Shown: positions 53,113 through 62,257 of the stretch, piece after piece
Layout: every line of letters starts with the position of its first letter
Numbering within the stretch: position 1 is the stretch's first letter
Assembly (NCBI GenBank): GCA_964458325.1
Contig: CAYWIM010000006.1
Location: 1 to 64,000 of the forward strand
Reading direction: 5' to 3'
Source: JAGMXM01 sp964458325
GTDB lineage: Bacteria; Verrucomicrobiota; Verrucomicrobiia; Limisphaerales; UBA1319
Length of the DNA stretch: 64,000 bases
Made by a program: the position numbers and the translations under genes
The notes under the pieces: model-generated
What the model saw: only the letters and a program-made list of their open reading frames with translations
The model's database searches: none
Told to the model about the DNA's origin: nothing

Positions 53113-54195
53113 ATGAATCCGATTCGGCCGATCTGTTCGAGCAACCTCCGGAGCGCCCGGATCCGGGCTCATCCCTGGTGCTGGCTCTGCAACCCCGCCA
53201 ACCCCGCGGGCCTTCGGGCTCAGTTCAACATCCAAGCGGACAACAGTGTGGCGGCCGAGTTCGCGGGAGGCGCGGCTTTCGAAGGCTATCCGGGTCTGCT
53301 GCATGGCGGGGTGACCGCAGCCTTGTTGGACGGCGCCATGACCAACAAAAATATGAGGGACCCTGTTGTTGTGACGGTTCTGGTCGAGAACACGGCTTAC
53401 AGTGTCAAGCTGATGGGCGAGCACGGCCTCGCTTTCCATGTTCAAATCGGGGAGAAGAGCCTGTTGTTCGACACGGGCCAAAGCCGGCTGCTGACGCGCA
53501 ACGCCAAGCGGTTGGGGGTGGACCTGTCGCGGATTGATGCCGTGGCGCTCAGCCACGGCCATTATGACCACACGGGCGGATTGCGCGCCGTGTGGGCCCT
53601 GGCGCCCTTGGCGCCGCTCCATGCGCACCCGGGCGTGCGCATCGAGCATTGGGCCCGCAATCCGGACGGCACAGCCCGCGCTATCGGCATCAGCAGCTCC
53701 CAACGGTCCGCGATCCTGGCCCATGACTCCCAGGTCCATTTCAACACCTCGTCCGCCGAACCGCTCCCGGGGATCCATCTCACCGGCGAGATCCCGCGTT
53801 CGACCGATTTCGAGGATGTCGGCGGCCCGTTTTTTCTCGACAAGGCCGTGACAAAACCGGATCCGATCGCGGATGATCAGGCCCTGTTCTTCGACACCCG
53901 CGAGGGATTGGTCGTGCTCTTGGGCTGCGCGCATGCAGGCGTCGTGAACACGGTGCGCCAGATCCGCCGTCTCACCCATGACCGCCCCATTCACGCGCTC
54001 CTGGGCGGGATGCACCTGGCGGCGGCTGGCCCCAGGCGGATGAACTCCACGGTGGAAGCGCTGCGGGAGCTCAACATCCAGCGGTTGGGCCCAGCCCACT
54101 GCACCGGCCCGGCAGCCGCTGCGCGCCTATGGCACGAGTTCCCAAAAGCATGCGTTCCCTGCGTCACGGGGAGCCAGTTCACGTTCCCCCGCTGA
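53113..54195 (+). CDS. Chimera: truncated PaaI-like thioesterase joined in frame to metallo-beta-lactamase-fold protein
   Basis: The first about 75 residues (CWLCNPANPAGLRAQF, FEGYPGLLHGGVTAALLDGA) match the first half of PaaI-type hotdog thioesterases. At about residue 76 (MTNKNMRDPVVV) the sequence changes in frame to a metallo-beta-lactamase-fold protein resembling the COG1237 group: VTVLVENTA, GEKSLLFDTGQS, ALSHGHYDHTGGL (HxHxDH), LLGCAHAGVVNT and LLGGMHL. The MBL part could be translated alone from ATGs at 53338 or 53353. The thioesterase fold is incomplete and probably inactive. Confidence 0.75.
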   Translation: MNPIRPICSSNLRSARIRAHPWCWLCNPANPAGLRAQFNIQADNSVAAEFAGGAAFEGYPGLLHGGVTAALLDGAMTNKNMRDPVVVTVLVENTAYSVKLMGEHGLAFHVQIGEKSLLFDTGQSRLLTRNAKRLGVDLSRIDAVALSHGHYDHTGGLRAVWALAPLAPLHAHPGVRIEHWARNPDGTARAIGISSSQRSAILAHDSQVHFNTSSAEPLPGIHLTGEIPRSTDFEDVGGPFFLDKAVTKPDPIADDQALFFDTREGLVVLLGCAHAGVVNTVRQIRRLTHDRPIHALLGGMHLAAAGPRRMNSTVEALRELNIQRLGPAHCTGPAAAARLWHEFPKACVPCVTGSQFTFPR

Positions 54196-54290
54196 CGCGC
54201 GTCGACAAGAGATGGCGATCTCGACCGCGACCTCTTTCCGCGGAACACGAAGAGATCCATGGCGGAACGCGGAAGGCAGTCGAGGCTGTT

Positions 54291-54325
54291 TGCAAGCCGC
54301 AAGCCGAAAAGGTAGGGCGGCCACT
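54291..54325 (+). repeat. Copy 1 of a dispersed repeat
   Basis: This stretch (TGCAAGCCG, then AAGCCG, AAAAGGTAGGGCGGCCACT) recurs with two to three changes at 59648-59681, and a shorter part at 59748-59764. The flank at about 54243 (GGAACACGAAGAGAT) also occurs at about 30592. The copies lie only in intergenic gaps, so this is a non-coding dispersed element family. Confidence 0.6.
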
Positions 54326-54344
54326 GCGAACCGCACATGCAAAA

Positions 54345-54370
54345 GCGGCCGGGAATCGCTTCCCGGCCGC
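54345..54370 (-). terminator. Strong hairpin terminator between convergent genes
   Basis: GCGGCCGGGAA (54345-54355) and TTCCCGGCCGC (54360-54370) form a perfect 11-bp stem with a TCGC loop. On the minus strand it is followed by TTTT, fitting an intrinsic terminator of the LamG protein gene. It may also end transcripts coming from the MBL chimera side. Confidence 0.75.
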
Positions 54371-54397
54371 TCGGAACCGCTCGAATATCGCTGCCTG

Positions 54398-57300
54398 TTA
54401 CTCGGCCATCACGGCGCGGAAGAACTGCGTGTTGCCGGATGGGATATAGAGATAGGGGCTGGCTCCCAGCGGAGCATAACCCGTGTTCACCTGGGTCGAG
54501 GCCTCGATAATGCACGGGCTGAGCGAGGTGGACAACCGATAACCCGATACCGGCGCGGCGTCGAAGTCCAGTCGGAGCGCCAGCGCGGCGGCATCCACCA
54601 CGGCGCCCGAGGCCATCACCTGGCCGATCTCCGTCGCATTCAGGATCCGGCTGTAGAACCGGACGTCGTCCAGAGAGCCATTGAGCCTCTTCCAATAGCC
54701 ATCGCGCGATTTGCCAAGGAGGACCGACATGTTGGCCGGCCACCACCATTCCTTGGCATTATAGGAAGTGTTGTCGAGCACGCCATCGATGTAGATGGAC
54801 ACCGCTCCCGAGATCGCCTGATCATACACGACCGCGACATGATGCCACTGGTCGTTGGTGACCGTTCCGAACGACGAGAACGGATTGGTGTCGGTCGGAT
54901 TGGCCTGGAAGAACACGGTTCCATCGTCCTTGATGCTGATGATGGTGCCGCTGCCGCTGCCGCCGGTGTCCCGGCGGTCCATGATGATCGACGCTTCGCT
55001 GCCGCCGCCTGTGTTCGGACCAGACCGGACCCAGAAGCAGATGGTGCCGGTCGTCGAGTTGAGCGCCGGATAGCCGCTGACGGCGATCTGATCTTCCTCG
55101 GAGGCGGCGAACTGCATGACGCCCGTGCGGGTGCGCGCGCCGTCGCTGTTGGACTCGGCCCAGGTGGCCCCGTTGTTAAGCCCGTGGACCGGAGCGGCGT
55201 CAGGCTTGGCATTGACCACGATGCCGGAGGCGGGCGCCATGGTGACACGCAAGGGCGAGCCGAGCATGGCATGCTCGAACACCTGCGCGTCGCTCAACGC
55301 GTAGTCGTAGACCGCCACATCGTCGATCACGCCGTTGTAGCCCCAAGCGTCGCCGGCATTCCGGGCGCCGATTTGGAACGGCGAATCGGGGTTGGGTTCG
55401 AACCCGCCGGCGCCAAAAGCCAGCGCCGTCGATCCATCCAGTTTGCCGTTGAGATAGATCTTGCCGGTCGAGCCGTCGTATGTCAGCACGACGTGATACT
55501 TCATCCCCGGTTGAATCGCAGTGCCGCCGTGAACATAGGCGGTGCCTCCCGCGCTGTTGCCCATGAGCGCGTTGAATCCCGACTGGCCGTTGTTGTGGAA
55601 GATGGTCAAGCCGGCGCGGCCGGAATCGCGTTTCTGCGTGCTGATGGCACACTCGATTTCCGTGTTGTTCGGGACGGTCCAGAACTCGATCGAGAACGGC
55701 CCCGCCGGGTTGTTCAGGCTCGGGTTAAACGGCGCCATGGCCTTGCTGGTTGCAGCGAATTGGACTGCCGGATTGGGATCGTCGACAATCAAGCCAGGGG
55801 CCCCCAGCGTGTAGGTTCCGCTGTAGACGGCGTGGTTCTGGCCCCAGCTGTCGATGGCGTTGGTCCCGGAGGCCTCGCCCAGCCGCCAGAAGGCCACCGG
55901 GTTGTCACCCAAAACTGTTCCCAGATAACCCTCGGTGGGCACCGGCATCACGGTCAGGTGGGCCGGATCGCTTGTGATCGTCCCGGCCGGATTGATGACG
56001 GTGACGGTGTAGTCCGCCTCGTCCTCGGCGGTCAGGCCAGTCAGCGTGAGGGTCGTATTGGTCTGGCCGGCGATGGGCGCGTCGTTCTTGTTCCATTGGT
56101 AGCTGAGCTGGCCGCCGTAGCCGAGGGCGGCGAACGCAACGGCCCGGCCGAGATACGCGCTTCGGGAGACCGGTTGCTGAATGACGGTCGGCTGGATGAA
56201 CGCCACCACCAATACGTCCGCCGGCGTCGTCGTCACGGTGCCGAACTCGTTCGTGATCACTAGCGTGTAGACGCCGCTGTCGTCCACAACCGCGCTGGGC
56301 CGCGAGAAGGTGGGCGTGGTGGCGCCGGAGATCGCCTGCCCATCCTTGTACCACTGGAGAGCCAGGGGCGGCACGCCAAAGACCTCGGCGGTCAGCGTGA
56401 GAGCCTCGCCATTGAAAAGGTTCCCTTCCGGCGCCTCAGGCTGAGTCGCGATCGCCGGCTTGTCGGTGATCACAAACCCGGCCAGACAGCCGCGGGTCAG
56501 CGTGGTGCCTTCGCGGATCGAGGCCAGGGTGATCGAGTCGGCGCTCAAGACCGGGCTCACAGTGCTGAACGCGGCCACGCCGCCGCTCGGATTGGCCGGC
56601 CCCACCGCCGAATAGGTCAGAGTGTAGTTGGTGAAGTTGACGTTGTCGCTCAGGGTGACCGGCGCGAAATTCGTCGCGTTGTCCGAGGCGGCGATGGTGC
56701 GCACCACGTACCGGCTGTAGCCCAGGCCGTTGACCAATCCGTAAACCAGAACGCTGTACCCGCTGCCTCCATCGTCCAGATATCCGTAATTGACCTGCGC
56801 CTCGCCCGTTGGCAGCGTGTCCGGATCTCCCGGCACGCTGTAGGTGTTGTTGGCGGTCCACATCAGGTCAACCTGGCCCGCACCCAACAAGAAGGTCTGC
56901 ATTCCATTGATCGGCCCGGTCTCGTCTCCAGGGACTGTCTCCTGCCACCGGCTGGGATGCACGCCGTAGGCCGGCATGGTCACCGCGGGATTCCATGGCT
57001 CCTCGTCTCCGAAATTGACGCCGAACGACATGCTGGCGCCGCCGCCGACCTTCGGAACCACCGCCAGAAGGGCCGCCTCGCTGACATTCGTGCCGTAAGT
57101 GTTCCAGACCACGCAGCGGTATTCGCCCGACTGCCCCGCAGTCACCGCCGTATAATCGAGCGTAGCCAAGTTGGCGCCCGGCAGGGCCTGCCCGTCCTTC
57201 TGCCATTGATAATGCAGGCCGCAACCCAGCAGCTCGACCAAGAAGCTTGCCGCCTCGCCCTCGTTGCGCTCGAGGCTCTTGGGCTGCAGCGTGATTTGCG

Positions 57301-57901
57301 GCACCGTCACCGGCGTGATGCTGAAGGTGACGTCGGCGGTTTCACCCCAGCCCGCGCTGTGCCCATACTTGAAGATCACGTGCTTGCCGGCGTCAGCCTC
57401 CGTCGCGTGATAGGTCAGCGCGGCAATGGGATTCTTGGCTGGCGGCGTCCACCAAGTCGCGTAATTCCCGAGCGCATGGCCAACGCCATTGAACTCGGCC
57501 ACTACTGCCCGGGTTGCGTCATTTTGGCCGTCCCAGAGGATGATTTGCTGGATGTAGGAATACCCCTCGAAACGCATGCAGTTGGCATCAATCGAAATAA
57601 TGTCTCCGCATTGGACCGCCGCCTGCATGTAATTGTACTCGAGAGCCGCCTCGGTTTCACCCCCCGCGGTCGGGTTCCCCCAAAATACGCTTTCAGAGGC
57701 GCCCTCATTTCCCGATGCCCCTGTGCCCATGCGATCCGACGACACGGTGCCATACACCTTGGTCCAACCCGCCGCCAGGAAATCGGCGACCGAGCTTCCT
57801 GGATGATCGAATGTATCGGTGAAAACGACGGCCCCCTGGACCCCGGCGCATGCGGCCAGTCCGGCAAGCAATCCCAACCAACGTGTGCATTTTGTGTTCA
57901 T
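54398..57901 (-). CDS. Large secreted protein with three Ig-like and two LamG domains
   Basis: A 1167-residue exported protein. A signal peptide (RWLGLLAGLAACAGVQG) precedes an N-terminal beta-rich region. Ig-like domains are seen at about 205-285 (ITLQPKSLERNEGE, YQWQKDG), 480-570 (LQWYKDGQAISG) and 572-655 (YQWNKNDAPIAG). Two concanavalin/LamG-type domains follow at about 665-860 (AFWRLGEASGTNAIDSWG) and 880-1080 (WHHVAVVYDQ, YIDGVLDN). The tail NTQFFRAVMAE is the FYRL-type ending variant. It is probably a surface or polysaccharide-binding protein. No enzyme motif is visible. Confidence 0.82.
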   Translation of the reverse strand: MNTKCTRWLGLLAGLAACAGVQGAVVFTDTFDHPGSSVADFLAAGWTKVYGTVSSDRMGTGASGNEGASESVFWGNPTAGGETEAALEYNYMQAAVQCGDIISIDANCMRFEGYSYIQQIILWDGQNDATRAVVAEFNGVGHALGNYATWWTPPAKNPIAALTYHATEADAGKHVIFKYGHSAGWGETADVTFSITPVTVPQITLQPKSLERNEGEAASFLVELLGCGLHYQWQKDGQALPGANLATLDYTAVTAGQSGEYRCVVWNTYGTNVSEAALLAVVPKVGGGASMSFGVNFGDEEPWNPAVTMPAYGVHPSRWQETVPGDETGPINGMQTFLLGAGQVDLMWTANNTYSVPGDPDTLPTGEAQVNYGYLDDGGSGYSVLVYGLVNGLGYSRYVVRTIAASDNATNFAPVTLSDNVNFTNYTLTYSAVGPANPSGGVAAFSTVSPVLSADSITLASIREGTTLTRGCLAGFVITDKPAIATQPEAPEGNLFNGEALTLTAEVFGVPPLALQWYKDGQAISGATTPTFSRPSAVVDDSGVYTLVITNEFGTVTTTPADVLVVAFIQPTVIQQPVSRSAYLGRAVAFAALGYGGQLSYQWNKNDAPIAGQTNTTLTLTGLTAEDEADYTVTVINPAGTITSDPAHLTVMPVPTEGYLGTVLGDNPVAFWRLGEASGTNAIDSWGQNHAVYSGTYTLGAPGLIVDDPNPAVQFAATSKAMAPFNPSLNNPAGPFSIEFWTVPNNTEIECAISTQKRDSGRAGLTIFHNNGQSGFNALMGNSAGGTAYVHGGTAIQPGMKYHVVLTYDGSTGKIYLNGKLDGSTALAFGAGGFEPNPDSPFQIGARNAGDAWGYNGVIDDVAVYDYALSDAQVFEHAMLGSPLRVTMAPASGIVVNAKPDAAPVHGLNNGATWAESNSDGARTRTGVMQFAASEEDQIAVSGYPALNSTTGTICFWVRSGPNTGGGSEASIIMDRRDTGGSGSGTIISIKDDGTVFFQANPTDTNPFSSFGTVTNDQWHHVAVVYDQAISGAVSIYIDGVLDNTSYNAKEWWWPANMSVLLGKSRDGYWKRLNGSLDDVRFYSRILNATEIGQVMASGAVVDAAALALRLDFDAAPVSGYRLSTSLSPCIIEASTQVNTGYAPLGASPYLYIPSGNTQFFRAVMAE

Positions 57902-58064
57902 AGGAAAATCCGCAGCATATCTGTTTCCAGATAGTCTGCCTCAATCCCTGCGCAGGTCAAACAGGAAGAACATGTAATAATTTAGAACATGTCGATCTGG
58001 GGCGGCTTGCCTCTGCGGACTCTGTATAGAAAAAGGCGCGCTCGATCCAGCATCGAGCGCCGGA

Positions 58065-58820
58065 TCAATGGGGCTTCCGATCCGCCTGGAGCCTCGGCCG
58101 GGGCCGGCGCCGGAGCCCGTTTTGCCACAGCAGCCGCCAAGTCATACCGATCGCTTCCCATACGATCGCTCGCGACATTTTCGAGGCGCCCTGAAACCGG
58201 TCCGTAAACACGATGGGCACCTCGACCACCCGGAGCCCCTGCCGCCAAACCCGATGCGTGATCTCGATCTGGAAGCTGTAGCCGTTGGATTGGACCGCAT
58301 CCAGATCGATGGCATCGAGAGCGCGCCGCCGGAAGCATTTGTAACCGCCCGTCGGATCGGTAAACGGCATGCCGGTGATCCATTGCACGTAATGAGCCGC
58401 AGTCAGGCTGAGCATCAGCCGCCGGAGCGGCCAGTTGATGACGCGAATCCCATCCCGGTACCGCGTCCCCAGCGCCAGATCCGCCTCTCGCGCCGCTTCG
58501 AGGAATGCGGGAATATCGGCGGGATTGTGGGAGAAATCGCCGTCCATCTCGAAGACGAATTCGTAGGAGCGATCGAGCGCCCATCGGAACCCGGCGCAGT
58601 AAGCCCTTCCGAGCCCGTTCTTATCCGGCCGATGCAGGACGTGCATGCCCGGTCTTTGGGCAGCCAGCTCGTCCGCCAGCCGGCCCGTGCCGTCGGGAGA
58701 GTTGTCATCGACGATCAGCAGATCCACCCGCACTGGCAGGTTCATCACCCGGTCGGCCAGGACCGGCAGGTTCTCCCGCTCGTTGTAGGTGGGTATGACC
58801 ACCAGGGCTTCCGGATTCAC
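58065..58820 (-). CDS. Polyprenol monophosphomannose synthase-like glycosyltransferase (GT2, DPM1-like)
   Basis: A 251-residue family 2 glycosyltransferase. ALVVIPTYNERENLP, LLIVDDNSPDGTG and FEMDGDFSHNP carry the nucleotide-sugar and metal-binding residues of DPM1-type enzymes, and TGGYKCFRR with EVPIVFTDRFQGASKM complete the fold. It transfers mannose or a similar sugar to polyprenyl phosphate at the membrane. The start is a GTG at 58820. It lacks the C-terminal membrane domain of some homologues. Confidence 0.9.
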   Translation of the reverse strand: MNPEALVVIPTYNERENLPVLADRVMNLPVRVDLLIVDDNSPDGTGRLADELAAQRPGMHVLHRPDKNGLGRAYCAGFRWALDRSYEFVFEMDGDFSHNPADIPAFLEAAREADLALGTRYRDGIRVINWPLRRLMLSLTAAHYVQWITGMPFTDPTGGYKCFRRRALDAIDLDAVQSNGYSFQIEITHRVWRQGLRVVEVPIVFTDRFQGASKMSRAIVWEAIGMTWRLLWQNGLRRRPRPRLQADRKPH

Positions 58821-58912
58821 GTGTCCAGCATGTCAATAATCCCCCTCCGGCGTCGAGTTTTTTGCGGCGCCCCCAATCCTTCCGGACCGCGGACGTCCCC
58901 GTCCGCAGCAGC

Positions 58913-59587
58913 CTACAGCAGAGGTTCGAGGGGGCACCCGGCGCAACGCGGGGCGCGCGGCCGGCAGTAATCCTTTCCGACCCGGACCAGCTGGGCATGG
59001 TAATCGCGCCAGTAATCGAGCAGGATCGCCCCGGGCCGATCCCTCAGCGCGGTGGCGCACAGCGCCTGCACATCGTCATAAGCCGCCTCCGCCGGCGCCC
59101 ACCCGTGACGGGCGAAGATGCGCCGCGTATATGCGTCGACGACGAAGCTGAGATGCTCGCCCGCGTAGAGCAGAATGCTGTCCGCTGTCTCGGGGCCGAT
59201 CCCCGGCACTTCGAGCAAGCGCTGGCGGACGTCGAGCGTTTGTCCCTCGAGCCATCGATCGACACGGCCGCCGTGCTTCTCGACCAGCACGCCCAGAAAA
59301 GCCCGCAGGCGCCGCGCCTTCACCCGGTAGTAGCCGGTCGGGCGCACATGCTCGGCCAGCTGATCCTCGGCCAGCGCATGCATGCGGACTGGATCGAGCA
59401 CGCCGGCCGCCTTCAAACGCGCGATCGCGCGCTCGACGTTGCGCCAGCTGGTGTTCTGCGTCAGGATCGCCCCCACGCACACCTCGAACGGCGTATCGCC
59501 GGGCCACCAGTTCTGATGCCCATGCCGCCGGCGCATCAGGCGATAAGCCTTGCGCAAGGCCAGCGTCGTGGATCGGTTCTTCGTCAT
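58913..59587 (-). CDS. Endonuclease III-like HhH-GPD DNA glycosylase lacking the lyase lysine
   Basis: A 224-residue base-excision protein with the HhH motif LEVPGIGPETADSILL and the catalytic Asp in FVVDAYTRRI. Where EndoIII has Lys in GxKTA, this has Glu in GPETA, so lyase activity is unlikely. That pattern resembles MagIII-type 3-methyladenine glycosylases. The C-terminal cluster shows CRPRAPRCAGC and then ends with PLEPLL, so the fourth Cys of the [4Fe-4S] loop is missing. The substrate is unknown. Confidence 0.8.
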   Translation of the reverse strand: MTKNRSTTLALRKAYRLMRRRHGHQNWWPGDTPFEVCVGAILTQNTSWRNVERAIARLKAAGVLDPVRMHALAEDQLAEHVRPTGYYRVKARRLRAFLGVLVEKHGGRVDRWLEGQTLDVRQRLLEVPGIGPETADSILLYAGEHLSFVVDAYTRRIFARHGWAPAEAAYDDVQALCATALRDRPGAILLDYWRDYHAQLVRVGKDYCRPRAPRCAGCPLEPLL

Positions 59588-59647
59588 TCGCTTCGACCAA
59601 TGTTACCACCTGCATGCCCCCCTGGAAGCCTGCTTTGCTCGCTACCT

Positions 59648-59764
59648 TGCAAGCCGATAGCCGAAAGGTAGGGCGGCCACTCCGTGGACGCCGCATTGAC
59701 GGCTGCAAGCTCACCGCTCGGCGCGCAGCGGAGTGCGCGCCCTACCTTGCAAGCCGAAAGGTAG
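59648..59764. repeat. Composite palindromic repeat beside a transposase remnant
   Basis: Copy 2 of the dispersed repeat (59648-59681) is followed by GGTAGGGCGGCCACTCCG (59667-59684) and its inverted copy CGGAGTGCGCGCCCTACC (59729-59746, two mismatches). A third partial copy, TTGCAAGCCGAAAGGTAG, lies at 59748-59764, immediately before the transposase fragment. It folds into a long hairpin. No gene is present in 59588-59770. Confidence 0.6.
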
Positions 59765-59770
59765 CAGACT

Positions 59771-60082
59771 ATGAACCTGTCACTTTATACCACCAGCCAT
59801 CCCCCGGCGCCCGGTTGTGCCCGCTTCTTTGGCGATCTGGCCCGCGGCCACTGGGGCGGCAGCGAAAGCCGCAACCACTGGGTCCGCGATGCCTGCATGC
59901 GCGAAGACCGAACGCGCTCCAAGAACTACAACCTCAACTGCAACCTATCGGCCCTGCGCGTCTGCCTGGTAGCCCTCAAGGCCGACCTTCACCCCGACCC
60001 TTCCTGGCCCAAACTACAAGAACAATGCCAGCACGATCCCCGCATCCCTTTCCGAGCACTCCTCAAGCACCGCTCCAAATAA
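59771..60082 (+). pseudogene. C-terminal fragment of an ISAs1-like transposase
   Basis: A 103-residue remnant. ARGHWGGSESRNHWVRDACMREDRTR resembles the C-terminal HWxxENxLHWVLDVxFxEDxxR block of ISAs1/H-repeat DDE transposases, followed by NLSALRVCLVALK. The N-terminal two thirds, with the first two catalytic acids, are absent. The fragment begins just after a repeat, suggesting that the element decayed or was truncated there. It cannot encode an active transposase. Confidence 0.65.
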
Positions 60083-60186
60083 AAAGACCGTGCGCCGCTT
60101 CCGCCCGCGACAGACGGAGTTTGACCCCGGGCTGCGAAGGCATACACTCGCGGGCAGTGAATCCAATCTCGATCCAGGCATCGACT

Positions 60187-61521
60187 ATGAACACAATTGT
60201 CTCCTCTCGCCGCGCTTTTCTGAAAACCGCCACAGCCGCCGCCGCTGTCGCCACCGTGATCCCGCGCCATGCGATCGGGCTGGGTCAAACCCCGCCCTCG
60301 CAGAGGCTCAACATCGCCGGGATCGGCATTGGCGGGATGGGGGCTGGCGACGTGGCCTCGTGCGCCCAGGCAGGCGAGAATATTGTCGCCCTCTGCGATC
60401 CGGACCGCAACCACCTCGCCGCCGGCGCCCGGAAATACCCGGCGGCCAAGCTCTACACCGATTTCCGGAAAATGCTCGAGACGCAGAAGGACATCGACGC
60501 GGTGCTCATCGCGACGCCCGACCATGCGCATGCCGTCGCCACCGCCATGGCCATGAAACTCGGCAAGCATGTCCATTGCCAGAAGCCACTGACCCACAGC
60601 GTCTACGAGGCCCGCATGATCGGCCAGATCGCCCGGGAGACGAAAGTCGCCACGCAGATGGGCAACTTCGGCCAGGCCGGCGAGGAAGCCCGCCGGGTTG
60701 CCGAGATGATCTGGGCCGGCGCCATCGGCACGCTCAAGGAGGTGCATGCGTGGTCAAACCGGAAGCCCGACATCTCCCCCCGGGGCGTGGCGCGGCCCCA
60801 CGAGACTCCACCCTGCCCGGGGCACATCGACTGGGACCTCTGGATCGGTCCGGCCCCCATGCGGCCTTACCATCCCTGTTATCATCCGTTCGCCTGGAGG
60901 GGCTGGTGGGATTTTGGCACCGGCGTGCTCGGAGATATCGGATGCCACGAGCTCTCCGCTGTTTTCAAGGCCATGAAGATCGGGGATCCGGTTAGCGTCG
61001 AGGCCTGCTCGACCAACTGGCAGCGGCCCAAGGAGATCAGCGACGAGACCGCACCGCTGGCCTCGATCACGCATTACAGGTTCGCGGCCAGCGACACGCA
61101 CGGGCCGCTGAGCATCTTCTGGTACGACGGAGGCATGCGCCCGCCCCGGCCCGACGGGCTCGATCCGGAGGCCGAGTTCGCCGTCAACGACGGCACCATG
61201 TATGTCGGCGACAAGGGCATCATGTTGCGCGACCGCCTCGTCCCCGAAAGCCGGAGGAAGGAGTTCGGTCGGGCGCCGCAGAAATTGCCGCGCTCCCCCG
61301 GCCACTGGAAGGAGTTCCTCGATGCCTGCCGCGGCGGCAAACCCGCCGGATCCAATTTCGCCGATCACGCCGCCCATCTCGCCGAGGTCGTCCTGCTCGG
61401 GAACATCGCCATCCGCATGAACCGGAAGCTCGAGTGGGACCCGGTCCAGATGAAGTTTCCGCATTGCCCCGAGGCCGACCTGTTCGTCAATCCTCCCTAC
61501 CGGCCCGGGTTCGCTCTGTAG
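60187..61521 (+). CDS. Tat-exported Gfo/Idh/MocA-family oxidoreductase
   Basis: A 444-residue protein. The leader SRRAFLKTATAAAAVATVIP is a twin-arginine signal. The Rossmann domain starts LNIAGIGIGGMGAGD and carries ATPDHAHAVAT and the EKP-like HCQKPLTH. The C-terminal substrate domain contains GTGVLGDIGCHELS, placing a His at the catalytic position. This exported subgroup is greatly expanded in Planctomycetes and Verrucomicrobiota and acts on sugars or derivatives in the periplasm. The exact substrate is unknown. Confidence 0.9.
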   Translation: MNTIVSSRRAFLKTATAAAAVATVIPRHAIGLGQTPPSQRLNIAGIGIGGMGAGDVASCAQAGENIVALCDPDRNHLAAGARKYPAAKLYTDFRKMLETQKDIDAVLIATPDHAHAVATAMAMKLGKHVHCQKPLTHSVYEARMIGQIARETKVATQMGNFGQAGEEARRVAEMIWAGAIGTLKEVHAWSNRKPDISPRGVARPHETPPCPGHIDWDLWIGPAPMRPYHPCYHPFAWRGWWDFGTGVLGDIGCHELSAVFKAMKIGDPVSVEACSTNWQRPKEISDETAPLASITHYRFAASDTHGPLSIFWYDGGMRPPRPDGLDPEAEFAVNDGTMYVGDKGIMLRDRLVPESRRKEFGRAPQKLPRSPGHWKEFLDACRGGKPAGSNFADHAAHLAEVVLLGNIAIRMNRKLEWDPVQMKFPHCPEADLFVNPPYRPGFAL

Positions 61522-61601
61522 CAGCAGAGCAGGCCAGCGTGCCCGCGGATGCCCCGGCCGGCTGCCAATCGGGTCTATTTGCCCCCCCCAATGGTTGTCC
61601 G

Positions 61602-61630
61602 TTGACTTTGGGAGTTGTGTCTGACATATT
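61602..61630 (+). promoter_or_regulatory. Sigma-70-type promoter of the toxin-antitoxin pair
   Basis: TTGACT (61602-61607) and CATATT (61625-61630) are 17 bp apart. The predicted start lies within a few nt of the antitoxin ATG at 61638, so the transcript may be leaderless. The rest of 61522-61601 holds nothing I can support. Confidence 0.5.
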
Positions 61631-61637
61631 GACGGAC

Positions 61638-61847
61638 ATGAAAGTAACGTCACGCGACTTCCAGCGCAAATTCGCTTGCATGAAGGCAAAAGCTGCCGCC
61701 GGCGAACTGGTCTATGTCGTCTCCGCCGGCGAGACGTTCCTTTTTCAGACGGTCAAGCCGAGCCATTGGCAGGGGGCGCTCAAAGGCAAAGCGCGGATCG
61801 CGGGAGACCTTTTCAACACCGGGCTGGATTGGGAGGCGTCGCGGTGA
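61638..61847 (+). CDS. Antitoxin (Phd/YefM-like) of a VapBC-type pair
   Basis: A 69-residue protein beginning MKVTSRDFQRKFACMKAKAA, followed by GELVYVVSAGETFLFQTVKP, like small antitoxins partnering PIN toxins. Its TGA overlaps the downstream GTG start (GTGA), the coupling typical of toxin-antitoxin operons. It likely represses its own promoter. Confidence 0.72.
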   Translation: MKVTSRDFQRKFACMKAKAAAGELVYVVSAGETFLFQTVKPSHWQGALKGKARIAGDLFNTGLDWEASR

Positions 61848-62257
61848 CCCATCTGCTCGATACCCACGCATGGATTCAACGCGCCGTGGGCATTCCCATG
61901 CCGCCCCTCGTGGATCAAACGCTGGTCCGATGCGCGCAGACGCTTGCGATTGCGGACATTTCCTTGTGGGAGGCCGCCAAACTGGTCGAGCTCGGCCGGC
62001 TGCAATTGTCGATCCCGCTCGCCGAGTTCTTCCGTCGGGGGGTTGGATCGGAGCTGACCGTGCTGCCGGTGACGGCGGTCATTGCAGAACGTGTTACAAC
62101 CTTGGAGGCCGAGGGCTTTCACAGGGACCCAGCGGATCAACTGATCGTCGCTACCGCGCTCGTGCACGGTCTGCGGCTGATCACCAACGACGCACGAATC
62201 CGCCGGTGGGGCGGCGTTCCGGTCCTGTGGACATCGATCCAGGATCCCCGGCGTTAA
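61844..62257 (+). CDS. PIN-domain toxin (VapC-like)
   Basis: A 137-residue PIN ribonuclease-like protein. Acidic site residues are visible in LLDTHAWIQ, in SLWEAAKLVELG (Glu), in DPADQLIVATA (two Asp), and in LITNDARIRRW (Asp). These are the four conserved positions of VapC toxins of the type found with Phd-like antitoxins. The start is a GTG at 61844 overlapping the antitoxin stop. Confidence 0.88.
   Translation: MTHLLDTHAWIQRAVGIPMPPLVDQTLVRCAQTLAIADISLWEAAKLVELGRLQLSIPLAEFFRRGVGSELTVLPVTAVIAERVTTLEAEGFHRDPADQLIVATALVHGLRLITNDARIRRWGGVPVLWTSIQDPRR

Noticed and set aside
54212..56263. A 683-codon plus-strand frame opposite the LamG protein
   Set aside because: Antisense shadow of a gene with clear Ig-like and LamG domains. 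The composition is Arg/Gly/His-rich without motif.
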